NCBI GenBank assembly: GCA_030426945.1
Contig: JAUHXL010000004.1
Coordinates: 1-47,087 of the forward strand
DNA length: 47,087 bases
Reading direction: 5' to 3'
DNA from: a bacterium
Lineage (GTDB): Bacteria; Myxococcota_A; Bradymonadia; UBA7976; UBA1532
The translations under genes were made by a program, and so were the position numbers. Below the pieces are notes generated by a model. That model saw only the letters and a program-made list of their open reading frames with translations, was not told the DNA's origin and did no database searches. This document shows, piece after piece, positions 35,453-44,084 of this stretch. Numbering within the stretch: position 1 is the first letter of the stretch; each line of letters starts with the position of its first letter.

Positions 35453-36027
35453 TGGCGGTGCTGCCCATCCGGCTGATCGGCGATCCCGTCCTGCGGCAGC
35501 CGGCCGAGCGGCTGAGCCCCGAGCGGCTGGCCACGCCCGAGGTGCAGGCCTTCATCGACGACCTGGTCGAGACGATGAAGGCGGCCAACGGCGCGGGGCT
35601 GGCGGCGCCGCAGGTCGGGCGGGCGTGGTCGATCGCCGCGGTGCACGTGCAGGACAACCCGCGCTACCCCTACAAGCCCAACGTGCCCCTCACGATCTTC
35701 GTCAACCCCACGCTGACCGTGCTCGGTGACGACACCGCGTCGCTCTACGAGGGCTGCCTCAGCGTGCCGGACCTGCGCGGGCGCGTGCCGCGGCACATGG
35801 GGGTGCAGGTGGACGCGCTCGACCGCTTCGGGGCGCCCATCCGGCTCACCGCGCGCGGCCTGACCGCCGGCACCTTTCAGCACGAGTTCGATCACCTCGA
35901 GGGGCGCCTGTTCGTCGACCGCGTGACGGACGCGTCGACCTTCTGCACGTGGGACAACTTCGAGCGCTTCCACCGCGAGGCCTTCGTCGCCGAGGCTCGC
36001 GGGATCGTGGCGCGCTACGGCGGCTGA
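35452..36027 (+). CDS. def: Peptide deformylase
   Basis: Removes the N-formyl group from new proteins, releasing formate; Fe2+/Zn2+ enzyme. 191 residues with the three family motifs: GAGLAAPQVG (48-57), EGCLSVP (Cys102 ligand) and QHEFDH (His144, Glu145, His148). The insert around NPRYPYKPNVPLT is seen in longer proteobacterial deformylases. Usually def pairs with fmt; here it overlaps mtnD instead, so the operon joins methionine recycling with deformylation of initiator methionine. This may be a second paralogue in the genome. Confidence 0.95.
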   Translation: MAVLPIRLIGDPVLRQPAERLSPERLATPEVQAFIDDLVETMKAANGAGLAAPQVGRAWSIAAVHVQDNPRYPYKPNVPLTIFVNPTLTVLGDDTASLYEGCLSVPDLRGRVPRHMGVQVDALDRFGAPIRLTARGLTAGTFQHEFDHLEGRLFVDRVTDASTFCTWDNFERFHREAFVAEARGIVARYGG

Positions 36028-36068
36028 CGCGCGTCGCCGCCGCGACGCATGCTAGAGTGCGCACCTGC

Positions 36069-37106
36069 ATGGCAAAGCCACCCCCACTGCCCCCGCTGCC
36101 GCGGAAGCCCAGCCCGCGCTCCACCGACGACGAGGGGCGCTCGTACCGCGCCATCGAGCGCGTGGCGCGTTGGCCCATCGGACCGGTCTTCGACGGCGAG
36201 ATCCTGCCCGATCACGATCGCTGCAGCATCGTGTTCCCCGAGGTGGTCGCCGGCGAGATGGGGGCCTTCATTCAGGATCTGCGCGACGAGGTGGCCCGCA
36301 ACCGGCTGCTGGTCGGGCTGCCCGTCGAGGGCATCCTGCACGTCGGGCAGACCATCGACCGCAAGGCCTTCGTGGTGCTGCCGCCGGCCACCGAGAACAC
36401 GCTCGAGGCGCGCGTGTCGGCCAGCGGACCCCTGCCGCCGGTGGCCGCGCTGCAGGTGGCGGTGCTGCTGGCCGACGGGCTGACCCGCCTGCACTACCGC
36501 GTGCGCTACCTCGGCGGCCTCGAGCCCTGGACGGTGCTGCTGCCCGCTGATCGCAGCGAGTCGCTGCGGGTGATCGATCTGGGCATCCCGCGCCGCCTGT
36601 TCGCGCGCACCATCGCGCCGCCGAGCCCCTCGCCCCATTACGTGTCGGCGGCGGTGCGCGCGGGCAAGGAGCCCGGCGTCGCCGACGACATCTTCGCGCT
36701 CGGCGCGCTGCTGTTCTTCATGCTCACCGGCGAGGCGGCGCCCCCGCGCAGCCCGCCCTACGCCTCGCGGCGGCGCCCGCTGGGCCTGTTCGGCAGCTTC
36801 CTCGACGGCCTGCTGGTGCAGTCGCTGACGCCGGACGCCGCCCCGCTGCCGCTGCCCGACATGCGCACCCTGGCCCGCGCCCTGCGGGGCCTGCGGGATC
36901 TGCACCGCCTGTCGGCCGAGGCCCAGCGCGCCGTGCTCATGCTGCGCGCCGAGGGCCGCGGCGTGCGCCCCCCGCCCGTGCCCGGCGCCGAGCCCATGCC
37001 CGAGGACGCGCTCGGCTTCGTCGAGAGCGACGGCCCCAGCTTCCTCACCCAGGCCGAGCTCGAGTCCATCGAGAACCTCAGCGAGTCCGAGCTCGACGAG
37101 GAGTAG
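36069..37106 (+). CDS. Degenerate kinase-like protein (no catalytic loop)
   Basis: 345 residues. The middle resembles the C-lobe of a Ser/Thr kinase: ALQVAVLLADGLTRLHY where the catalytic-loop helix would be, VIDLGIPRRLF in DFG position (DLG), ADDIFALGALLFFMLTGEA (as DIYALGVLLYEMLTG), then a short C-lobe helix. There is no HRD motif, no recognisable glycine loop, and no Lys-Glu pair, so it should be inactive. The N-terminus is a Pro-rich tail (MAKPPPLPPLPRKP) and the C-terminus is acidic (SESELDEE). No membrane helix or signal, so it is cytoplasmic. ATG 36069 was chosen as the first start after def with the Pro-rich tail. Function unknown; a regulatory or scaffold pseudokinase is the best guess. 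Confidence 0.65.
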   Translation: MAKPPPLPPLPRKPSPRSTDDEGRSYRAIERVARWPIGPVFDGEILPDHDRCSIVFPEVVAGEMGAFIQDLRDEVARNRLLVGLPVEGILHVGQTIDRKAFVVLPPATENTLEARVSASGPLPPVAALQVAVLLADGLTRLHYRVRYLGGLEPWTVLLPADRSESLRVIDLGIPRRLFARTIAPPSPSPHYVSAAVRAGKEPGVADDIFALGALLFFMLTGEAAPPRSPPYASRRRPLGLFGSFLDGLLVQSLTPDAAPLPLPDMRTLARALRGLRDLHRLSAEAQRAVLMLRAEGRGVRPPPVPGAEPMPEDALGFVESDGPSFLTQAELESIENLSESELDEE

Positions 37107-37125
37107 CCCGCCGGCGGTGCCCGGC

Positions 37126-37154
37126 TTGCTTCGCCGCCGTGGGCGCGGTATCAC
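37126..37154 (+). promoter_or_regulatory. Candidate promoter for the lpdA operon
   Basis: TTGCTT at 37126-37131 and TATCAC at 37149-37154, 17-bp spacer, 32 bp before the ATG at 37187. Moderate match; the 80-bp gap after the kinase-like gene is the only space for a promoter here. Confidence 0.4.
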
Positions 37155-37186
37155 GCGGCCTTCGGAACTCCATCGACGAGGGCACC

Positions 37187-38590
37187 ATGGCGACGACCTA
37201 CGACGTGGTCATCATCGGCAGCGGCCCGGGCGGCTACGTGGCCGCCATCCGCGCGGGGCAGCTGGGCCTGAAGACGGCCATCGTCGAGAAGGACGATCGC
37301 CTGGGCGGCACCTGCCTGCTGCGCGGCTGCATCCCCACCAAGAGCATGCTCGAGTCGGCCGAGCTGGCCGATCACGCGCGGCACGCGGGTGACTTCGGGG
37401 TGAAGGTCAGCGCCCCCGAGATCGACCTGCCCGGCGTCCACGACCGCAAGGACAAGGTGGTACAGCAGAACGCCGGGGGCGTGGCGTTCCTGATGAAGAA
37501 GAACAAGGTCGAGGTGCTGAAGGGCTTCGGGCGCCTGGCCGGCGAGGGCAAGGTCGAGGTCGAGGGCGCGGACGGCGCGAAGACCACGGTGACGACGAAG
37601 CACGTCATCCTGGCCACCGGCAGCGTGCCGCGGCGCCTGCCCGGGCTCGAGCCGGACGGGAAGGTGGTGCTGTCGAGCGACGAGCTGCTCGAGCTGCGCG
37701 ACCCCATGCCCAAGCACCTCGTCGTGCTGGGCGCCGGCGCGGTCGGTGTCGAATTCGCGAGTGTGTTCAAGAGCTTCGGCTGCGACGTCACGATCATCGA
37801 GCTGATGGACCGCCTGGTGCCCGTCGAGGACGCCGAGGTGTCGGCCGAGTTCGAGAAGGTGTTCAAGCGCCGCGGCATCCGGGTGCACACCGGCACCAAG
37901 CTGTCGGACGTCGAGCGCACCGACGACGGTTTCCGCGCGCGCCTGCAGAAGGGCGAGAAGGCCGAGACGGTCAGCGGCAGCCACCTGCTGGTGGCGGTGG
38001 GCCGCGCGCCGGTGACCGAGAACATCGGGCTCGAGAAGACGAAGGTGAAGACCGAGCGCGGCTTCGTGCACGTGGACGCGCACGGCCGCACGGACGAGCC
38101 GTGGATCTACGCCATCGGCGACATCGTCGCCGGCACGCCCCAGCTGGCCCACGCCGCCAGCCACGAGGGCATCGTCGCCGTCGAGCACATCGCCGGGCTG
38201 AACCCGCGGCCCATCGATTACGACCAGGTGCCCGGCTGCACCTACAGCAACCCGGAGATCGGCAGCATCGGGCTGACCGAAGCGCAGGCGAAGGAGAAGG
38301 GCTACACGGTCAAGGCCGCCAAGTTCCCCTTCTCGGCCATCGGCAAGGCGAAGGTGATCGGCAACACGGTCGGCTTCGTGAAGATCGTCGCCGACGCGCA
38401 GTACGACCAGATCCTGGGCGTGCACATCATCGGGCCGCGCGCCACCGACCTCATCTCGGAGGCCGGGCCGCTGCTGAAGCTCGAGTGCACCGTCGAGGAG
38501 CTGGCGAACACGATCCACGCGCACCCGACGCTGGCCGAGGCGATGGGCGAGGCGGCGCACGCGACCCTCGGTCACCCGCTGCACATGTGA
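37187..38590 (+). CDS. lpdA: Dihydrolipoyl dehydrogenase (E3)
   Basis: FAD enzyme that reoxidises dihydrolipoyl groups of 2-oxoacid dehydrogenase complexes with NAD+. 467 residues from ATG 37187 (GAGG upstream). FAD site GSGPGG (11-16), redox disulfide Cys43/Cys48 in GGTCLLRGCIPTK, NAD-binding VLGAGAVGVEFASVF, FAD-contacting YAIGDIVAGTPQLAH, and the C-terminal His-Glu pair in HAHPTLAEAMGEA. All catalytic elements are present. First gene of the set lpdA, E1-beta, E2, lipB, lipA, so its partner complex is encoded beside it. Confidence 0.96.
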   Translation: MATTYDVVIIGSGPGGYVAAIRAGQLGLKTAIVEKDDRLGGTCLLRGCIPTKSMLESAELADHARHAGDFGVKVSAPEIDLPGVHDRKDKVVQQNAGGVAFLMKKNKVEVLKGFGRLAGEGKVEVEGADGAKTTVTTKHVILATGSVPRRLPGLEPDGKVVLSSDELLELRDPMPKHLVVLGAGAVGVEFASVFKSFGCDVTIIELMDRLVPVEDAEVSAEFEKVFKRRGIRVHTGTKLSDVERTDDGFRARLQKGEKAETVSGSHLLVAVGRAPVTENIGLEKTKVKTERGFVHVDAHGRTDEPWIYAIGDIVAGTPQLAHAASHEGIVAVEHIAGLNPRPIDYDQVPGCTYSNPEIGSIGLTEAQAKEKGYTVKAAKFPFSAIGKAKVIGNTVGFVKIVADAQYDQILGVHIIGPRATDLISEAGPLLKLECTVEELANTIHAHPTLAEAMGEAAHATLGHPLHM

Positions 38591-38597
38591 CGCGCTG

Positions 38598-39578
38598 ATG
38601 GCCGGATCGACGTACATCGAGGCGGTGCGCGAGGCCCTCTGGGAAGAGATGGAGGCCGACGAGCGGGTGTTCCTGCTCGGCGAGGACATCGCCGTCTACG
38701 GCGGCGCCTTCAAGCTGACCCAGGGCTTCCTCGATCACTTCGGCGCGGATCGCGTGATCGACACGCCCATCGCCGAGGGCGGCATCGTCGGCGCGGCCAT
38801 CGGCGCGGCGCTGATGGGCATGCGGCCGGTGGTCGAGATCCAGTTCCTCGACTTCCTGTCCTGCGGCTTCGACCAGCTGACCAACTTCGCGGCGAAGTGC
38901 CACTACCGCTGGGGCGGGGCGGTGCCGATCGTCGTGCGCGGCCCGGGCGGCGCGGGCGTGGGGGGCGGCCCCTTCCACAGCCAGAGCGTCGAGATGTACT
39001 TCCTGAAGACGCCCGGGCTGAAGGTGGTGGCGCCGGCGACGGCGGCCGACGCCAAGCTGCTCTTGAAGGCGGCGATTCGGGATCCGAACCCGGTGCTGTT
39101 CATCGAGCACAAGGCGCTGTACCGCGCGCCGGCGCTGCGCGAGGCGCTGCCCGGGCCGGACGCGGTCGGGCGGCTGGGCGAGGCGGCGGTGCGGCGCGAC
39201 GGCGACGACGTGGCGATCATCACCTACGGCGCGATGGTGCACAAAGCGCTGGAGGCGGCCGAGACGCTGGCCAGCGAGGGGGTGTCCACGCGGATGGTCG
39301 ACCTGCGCACGCTGCAGCCCCTCGACGACGCGGCGATCCTCGACGCGGCGCGCCACTGTGGCAAGGTGCTGGTGGCGCACGAGGACACGCGCACCGGCGG
39401 GCTGGCCGGCGAGATCACCAGCCGCATCAACGAGGGGGCCTTCGAGTGGCTGGACGCGCCGGTGCTGCGCGTCACCGCGAAGGACACCCCGGTGCCGTAC
39501 GACAAGGGCCTGGAGCGGGCTTTCTTGCCCCAGGTCGAGGACATCGTGGCCGCCGCCCGTCGGCTGGCCGCCTACTGA
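38598..39578 (+). CDS. pdhB: 2-oxoacid (pyruvate/branched-chain) dehydrogenase E1 subunit beta
   Basis: 326 residues, the usual length for the beta chain of alpha2-beta2 E1. LGEDIAVYGGAFKLTQGF at the N-terminus, IDTPIAEGGIVGAAIGAA (ThDP pyrimidine activation by the Glu), RGPGGAGVGGGPFHSQS, and the transketolase C-terminal domain with HEDTRTGGLAGEI. With E1-alpha it decarboxylates a 2-oxo acid and acylates the E2 lipoyl arm. No E1-alpha gene lies in this window, and upstream is the kinase-like gene, so alpha must be elsewhere. Pyruvate versus branched-chain substrate cannot be decided from this subunit. The gap to lpdA is 7 bp. Confidence 0.93.
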   Translation: MAGSTYIEAVREALWEEMEADERVFLLGEDIAVYGGAFKLTQGFLDHFGADRVIDTPIAEGGIVGAAIGAALMGMRPVVEIQFLDFLSCGFDQLTNFAAKCHYRWGGAVPIVVRGPGGAGVGGGPFHSQSVEMYFLKTPGLKVVAPATAADAKLLLKAAIRDPNPVLFIEHKALYRAPALREALPGPDAVGRLGEAAVRRDGDDVAIITYGAMVHKALEAAETLASEGVSTRMVDLRTLQPLDDAAILDAARHCGKVLVAHEDTRTGGLAGEITSRINEGAFEWLDAPVLRVTAKDTPVPYDKGLERAFLPQVEDIVAAARRLAAY

Positions 39579-39611
39579 GACGACGAAACCGCACGAGCGA
39601 GGGGGCGCTGT

Positions 39612-40943
39612 ATGGCCGTGGACGTGATCATGCCGCAGATGGGCGAGTCGGTCGCCGAGGGCACCATCGTGCGCTGGCTGAAGGCGGTCGGGGACAGCGT
39701 CGATCGCGACGAGCCCATCTTCGAGATCACCACCGACAAGGTCGACGCCGAGATCCCGGCGCCCGAGGCGGGCGTGCTGCTCGAGATCAAGGTGGGCGAG
39801 GGCGAGACGGTCGAGGTCGGCTCGGTGGTGGCGATCATCGGCTCGGCGGACGAGAAGCCCAGCGGCGGGGGGGCGAAGAAGCCCGCCGCGGACGAGGCGA
39901 AGCAGCCCGAGGCGCCGGCCGCGGCCGCGCCGGCCGCCGACGCGGGCGAGAAGGACCGCGCCGACATGAGCGCCGCGGATCTGCGCCGCACGCGCAGCAC
40001 GCCGGTGGTGCGCAAGATCGCCGAAGAGCACGGCATCGACGACCTGAGCGCCATCGACGGCAGCGGCCTCGACGGGCGGGTGACGAAGAAGGACATCCTG
40101 GCCTACATCGAGTCGGGCGCCCACGAGGCGGCCCCGGCCAAGGCGGAGGCGCCCAAGGCCGCCGCGCCCGCGAAGGCCGCCGCGCCCTCGGCGGGCCGGG
40201 TCGAGCTGGGCATCCCGAAGATCCCGGTCAACGTGCGCGCCGCGGACACGGTCGAGAAGATGACCGGCATCCGCAAGGCCACCAGCGACAACATGATCCT
40301 GTCGAAGCACTACAGCGCGCACGTGCACACCTGCTTCGAGATCGACTACACGCGCATCGACCGCCTGCGCCGCAAGTTCAAGGCGCAGTACGCCGAGCGC
40401 GGCGGCAAGCTGACCTTCACCACCTTCCTGGCGAAGGCCACCATCGACGCGCTGAAGGCGTTCCCGATCGTCAACGCGGCGCACGACGGCGACAACGTCG
40501 TCTTCCGCGGCAACATCAACCTGGGCATCGCGGTGGCCCTCGACCGCGGGCTGCTGGTGCCGGTCATCGGCGACGCCGACGACCTGTCGATGCTGGGCCT
40601 GTCGAAGCGCATCGCCGATCTGAGCGAGCGCGCGCGCGCCAAGAAGCTGATGCCCCAGGAGCTGGACGGGCTGACCTTCTCGATCACCAACCCGGGCGTC
40701 TTCGGCAGCCAGTGGGGCACGCCGGTCATCCCGCAGCCGACGACGGCGATCCTGGGCGTGGGCACCATCGAGAAGCGGGTGAAGGTGCACACGCTGCCCG
40801 ACGGCACGGACACCATGGTCATCCGCACCTGCGGCTACGTCACCCTGGGCTTCGATCACCGCACCATCGACGGCGCCGTGGCCGACGCGTTCGTCGGGCA
40901 CCTCAAGCAGACGCTCGAGGGCTTCGACGAGTCGGCGATGTGA
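39612..40943 (+). CDS. 2-oxoacid dehydrogenase E2 (dihydrolipoamide acyltransferase)
   Basis: 443 residues with one lipoyl domain, one peripheral subunit-binding domain and the catalytic domain. The lipoyl attachment Lys43 lies in TTDKVDAEIPAPEAG; an Ala/Pro/Lys linker follows; the subunit-binding domain is at about 127-163 (STPVVRKIAEEHGIDDLSAI, GSGLDGRVTKKDILAYI); the catalytic domain ends with FDHRTIDG (His416, Asp420). The lipoyl domain (MPQMGESVAEGTIVRW) resembles SucB/branched-chain type E2 more than the pyruvate E2 with multiple lipoyl domains, so the true substrate may be a branched-chain or 2-oxoglutarate-like acid. GAGGGGG precedes the start. Confidence 0.93.
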   Translation: MAVDVIMPQMGESVAEGTIVRWLKAVGDSVDRDEPIFEITTDKVDAEIPAPEAGVLLEIKVGEGETVEVGSVVAIIGSADEKPSGGGAKKPAADEAKQPEAPAAAAPAADAGEKDRADMSAADLRRTRSTPVVRKIAEEHGIDDLSAIDGSGLDGRVTKKDILAYIESGAHEAAPAKAEAPKAAAPAKAAAPSAGRVELGIPKIPVNVRAADTVEKMTGIRKATSDNMILSKHYSAHVHTCFEIDYTRIDRLRRKFKAQYAERGGKLTFTTFLAKATIDALKAFPIVNAAHDGDNVVFRGNINLGIAVALDRGLLVPVIGDADDLSMLGLSKRIADLSERARAKKLMPQELDGLTFSITNPGVFGSQWGTPVIPQPTTAILGVGTIEKRVKVHTLPDGTDTMVIRTCGYVTLGFDHRTIDGAVADAFVGHLKQTLEGFDESAM

Positions 40944-40984
40944 AGGGCCCGGTGGCCTTGCGCGCCGCGCGGCGGATCGGACGG

Positions 40985-41160
40985 GCTGTCAGCTGTCAGC
41001 TCTCAGCGGTCAGCCGGGCTCCGAGCGCTCCGGCGAGCACCCGCGCCGGGGTGGCCTCGAGGCGAGGGGCCTCGAACGTCGCAGCCAGGCGGCTTCTCGC
41101 CGAGCGGATCCGAACGCCGCGGCGCGCCCGGCTGAGGGCTGACCGCTGACCGCTGACCGC
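40985..41160. repeat. GCGGTCA-heptamer inverted-repeat element, copy B2
   Basis: Fills most of the 220-bp gap between E2 and lipB. The left arm 40985-41019 consists of five TCAGC-spaced heptamers ending in TCAGCGGTCAGCCGGGC; the right arm, about 41126-41160, is the inverse (GCCCGGCTGAGGGCTGACC, then two more GCTGACC units). The arms are about 35 bp with few mismatches and a ~106-bp interior. It ends 3 bp before the lipB start, so it forms the lipB leader and leaves no obvious Shine-Dalgarno. No flanking direct repeat was recognised. Confidence 0.75.
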
Positions 41161-41163
41161 TCG

Positions 41164-41853
41164 ATGCGGCCGCTGCACGTCCGCCGGCTGGGGCGGGTGC
41201 CCTACGGCGCGGCCTGGGCGCTGCAGCGGGCGCTGGTGGCCGAGCGCGCGGCCGGCGCCATCCCCGACACCCTCCTGCTGCTCGAGCACGATCCGGTCGT
41301 CACCCTGGGGCGCGACGGCAACCGCGGCAGCCTGCTGCTGGACGAGGCGGGCTTCGCGGCGCGGGGCGTGGAGCTGGTCGAGAGCGATCGCGGCGGCGAC
41401 GCGACCTTCCACGGCCCCGGGCAGCTCGTGGCCTACCCCATCCTCGACCTGAAGCCCGATCTGCAGGACGTGGGCAAGTTCGTGCGCGGCCTCGAGCAGG
41501 CGATGATCGACACCGTCGCCGACTACGGGCTGACCGCGGGCCGCGACAAGGGCAACCCCGGCGTCTGGCTGGACGATCCGCCGCGCAAGATCGGGGCGAT
41601 CGGCGCGCGCATCAGCCGGTGGATTACCCACCACGGCGTGGCGCTCAACGTGAACGTGGATCTCGCCTACTTCGGCCTCATCGTGCCCTGCGGCATCGTG
41701 GGCAAGGGCGTCACCAGCCTGCAGCGGGAGCTCGGCCGGGCGGTGCCCCTGGCCGAGGTCGAGGACGCCCTCGCCGCGCACCTGGCCACGCGCTTCGGCC
41801 GGGCGCTGGTGGCGGAGGTGCCGCCGATCGATCACAATGGGCCGCGATCATGA
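41164..41853 (+). CDS. lipB: Octanoyl-[ACP]:protein octanoyltransferase
   Basis: Transfers octanoyl from acyl-carrier protein to lipoyl domains such as that of the E2 two genes upstream; LipA then adds sulfur. 229 residues with RGGDATFHGPGQLVAYPI (substrate loop), the catalytic Lys142 (PRKIGAIGARI) and Cys176 (VPCGIVGKGVTSL). Preceded directly by the B2 inverted repeat, with no clear ribosome-binding site. The stop overlaps lipA by ATGA, so the two are translationally coupled. Confidence 0.95.
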   Translation: MRPLHVRRLGRVPYGAAWALQRALVAERAAGAIPDTLLLLEHDPVVTLGRDGNRGSLLLDEAGFAARGVELVESDRGGDATFHGPGQLVAYPILDLKPDLQDVGKFVRGLEQAMIDTVADYGLTAGRDKGNPGVWLDDPPRKIGAIGARISRWITHHGVALNVNVDLAYFGLIVPCGIVGKGVTSLQRELGRAVPLAEVEDALAAHLATRFGRALVAEVPPIDHNGPRS

Positions 41854-42776
41854 GCACCCTCGTCACCATCTCCGATCCGCGGGCGCCGGCAGCGGACGCG
41901 CCCCGCGTGCGTCACCGCGAGCCGGGCCCGCGCCCGGGCTGGCTGCGCGTGCGCTATCACCGCAACGACACCTTCCGCGAGCTCGAGCGCCTCAAGGACG
42001 GGCTCGACCTGGTGACCGTCTGCGAAGAGGCCCGCTGCCCCAACATCGACGAGTGCTGGAGCGCCGGCACGGCCACCTTCATGTTGATGGGCGACATCTG
42101 CACTCGGCGCTGCGGCTTCTGCGCGGTGGACAAGGGCCAGCCGGGCGCCCTCGACGCGAACGAGCCGGCCCACGTCGCCGAGGCCGTGCGCCGCATGGGC
42201 GTGCGCCACGCGGTGATCACCAGCGTCAACCGCGACGACCTGCCCGACGGCGGCGCGGCGCACTTCGCGGCCTGCGTGCGCGGCATCCGCGCCGCCGCGC
42301 CCGACTGCCGCGTCGAGCTGCTGGTGCCCGACTTCGAGGGCGATCTCGCCGCCCTCGACGCCGTGCTCGACGCCGGCGCCCACATCGTCGCCCACAACAC
42401 CGAGACCGTCCCGCGCCTGTACCGCCGGGTGCGGCCCCAGGCGATCTACCAGCGCTCGCTGGACGTGCTGGCCCACATCGGCCGCCGCCCGGGCGTGCTG
42501 AGCAAGACCGGCCTGATGCTGGGCCTCGGCGAGACCGACGACGAGGTCGAGGACGTGATGTGGCAGCTGCGCGCCGTCGGCTGCGACATCCTCTCCCTGG
42601 GGCAGTTCCTGTCCCCGACCACGCGGCACCTGGCGGTCGACCGCTGGGTGCACCCCGACACCTTCGCCCGCCTGGCCGAGGTCGGCCGCGCGATGGGCTT
42701 CCGGCACGTCGAGGCCGGCCCCATGGTGCGCTCGAGCTACATGGCCCACCGGGCCTTCGACGAGCCCAGCCCATGA
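41850..42776 (+). CDS. lipA: Lipoyl synthase
   Basis: Radical SAM enzyme that inserts two sulfurs into protein-bound octanoyl groups. 308 residues. Auxiliary 4Fe-4S cluster ligands Cys58, Cys63, Cys69 (CEEARCPNIDEC), radical SAM cluster Cys84, Cys88, Cys91 (CTRRCGFC), and the C-terminal RSSY whose Ser ligates the auxiliary cluster. Family segments VITSVNRDDLPDGGA and LMLGLGETDDE are present. The ATG overlaps lipB. Everything needed is conserved; the pathway stands complete with lipB and the E2 acceptor nearby. The stop overlaps the aminotransferase start (ATGA). Confidence 0.97.
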   Translation: MSTLVTISDPRAPAADAPRVRHREPGPRPGWLRVRYHRNDTFRELERLKDGLDLVTVCEEARCPNIDECWSAGTATFMLMGDICTRRCGFCAVDKGQPGALDANEPAHVAEAVRRMGVRHAVITSVNRDDLPDGGAAHFAACVRGIRAAAPDCRVELLVPDFEGDLAALDAVLDAGAHIVAHNTETVPRLYRRVRPQAIYQRSLDVLAHIGRRPGVLSKTGLMLGLGETDDEVEDVMWQLRAVGCDILSLGQFLSPTTRHLAVDRWVHPDTFARLAEVGRAMGFRHVEAGPMVRSSYMAHRAFDEPSP

Positions 42777-44065
42777 CGGATCTGCGCCCCTTCTTCGACG
42801 GGCCCACCGCGGCGGCGACCACCTTCTCCGAGATGGCGCAGGCGATGGTGCCCAGCAGGATCCTGGTCATCGCCTACGAGGTGCGCGACCGCATCCTGGC
42901 CGGCGAGCCGGTCGCTCCCTTCACGGTGGGCGACTTCGATCCGCGCTACTTCCAGGTGCCTTCGCTGCTGAAGGACTACATCGCCGAGGCCGTGGCGGCC
43001 GATCAGACCAATTACCCGCCGGCCGACGGGCTGCTCGAGCTGCGCCGGGCCATCCGCGACCACTACCAGGCGGTCTTGGGGCTGGACTATCCCGTCGAGG
43101 CGGTCACCGTCGCGTCGGGCGCCCGCCCGGTCCTCTACGGGGCCTATCAGTGCCTCGTCTCGCCCGGCGAGAAGGTCGTCACCCCCGCGCCGAGCTGGAA
43201 CAACAACAACTTCTGCCAGCTCGTCGGCGCCGAGCACGTCGTCGTGCCCACGCGCCCCGAAGACGCCTTCATGCCGACGGCCGAGGCGCTGGGGCCCCAC
43301 CTGCGCGACGCCCGGCTGCTGGTGCTGTGCTCGCCGATGAACCCGGCCGGCACGATGATGACCGAGGCGCAGATGCGGGCCATCTGCGATCGGGTGCTCG
43401 AGGAGAACGCGCGCCGCGAGTCGACGGGCGCCCGCCCGCTGTACGTCGTCTACGATCAGGTCTACCGGCTGCTCACCTTCGGCGATCACCAGCACGTGAC
43501 CCCGGTGGGCGTGGCGCCGGCGATGGCCCGCTACACGCTGTTCTCGGACGCCATCTCGAAGTGCTTCGCGGCCACCGGCCTGCGCGTGGGCTGGATGGTC
43601 GGGCCGCCCGCGATCATGGCGCGCATGAAGGCGCTCTTGACGCACGTGGGCGCCTGGGCGCCCAAGCCGGAGCAGCTGGCCACCGCGCGGCTGTTGGGCG
43701 ACGCCGCCGCCATGGAGGCCTTCCTCGGGCCGTTCCGGGCGCAGATCCGGTCGCGGCTGGACCTGCTGCACGGCGCGTTCGAGGCGTGGGCCGCCGAGGG
43801 TCTGCCGGTGCAGTCCATCGCGCCGCAGGGGGCGCTGTATCTGAGCGTCCGCTTCGATCTCGAGGGCCGGCCCGGCCTGCCCGACGAGGACGCGGTGCGC
43901 CGCTTCCTGCTGCGCGAGGCCGGCTGCGCCATCGTGCCCTTCAGCGCCTTCGGCGACACCCACAACCGCGGCTGGGTCCGCTTCAGCGTGGGCGCGGTCA
44001 GCGAGGACGACATCCGCGCTTGCCTGCCCCGCCTCCGCGACGCCTTGGTGCGCACCTGCGCTTGA
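42773..44065 (+). CDS. PLP-dependent class I/II aminotransferase
   Basis: 430 residues, fold-type I. Aminotransferase landmarks: NYPPADGLLELRRAI, SGARPVLYGAYQCLVSPGE, LCSPMNPAGTMM (Asn-Pro motif), YVVYDQVYRLL (cofactor Asp and Tyr), and the PLP Lys in SDAISKCFAATGLRVGW, with a C-terminal Arg in WVRFSVGA. Substrate not inferable; aspartate/aromatic or methionine-type aminotransferases have similar motifs. Because mtnB/mtnD are 8 kb away, use in the last step of methionine salvage is only a speculation. It overlaps lipA by ATGA. Confidence 0.88.
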   Translation: MTDLRPFFDGPTAAATTFSEMAQAMVPSRILVIAYEVRDRILAGEPVAPFTVGDFDPRYFQVPSLLKDYIAEAVAADQTNYPPADGLLELRRAIRDHYQAVLGLDYPVEAVTVASGARPVLYGAYQCLVSPGEKVVTPAPSWNNNNFCQLVGAEHVVVPTRPEDAFMPTAEALGPHLRDARLLVLCSPMNPAGTMMTEAQMRAICDRVLEENARRESTGARPLYVVYDQVYRLLTFGDHQHVTPVGVAPAMARYTLFSDAISKCFAATGLRVGWMVGPPAIMARMKALLTHVGAWAPKPEQLATARLLGDAAAMEAFLGPFRAQIRSRLDLLHGAFEAWAAEGLPVQSIAPQGALYLSVRFDLEGRPGLPDEDAVRRFLLREAGCAIVPFSAFGDTHNRGWVRFSVGAVSEDDIRACLPRLRDALVRTCA

Positions 44066-44084
44066 GCTCCCTGGACCGCCGCCC

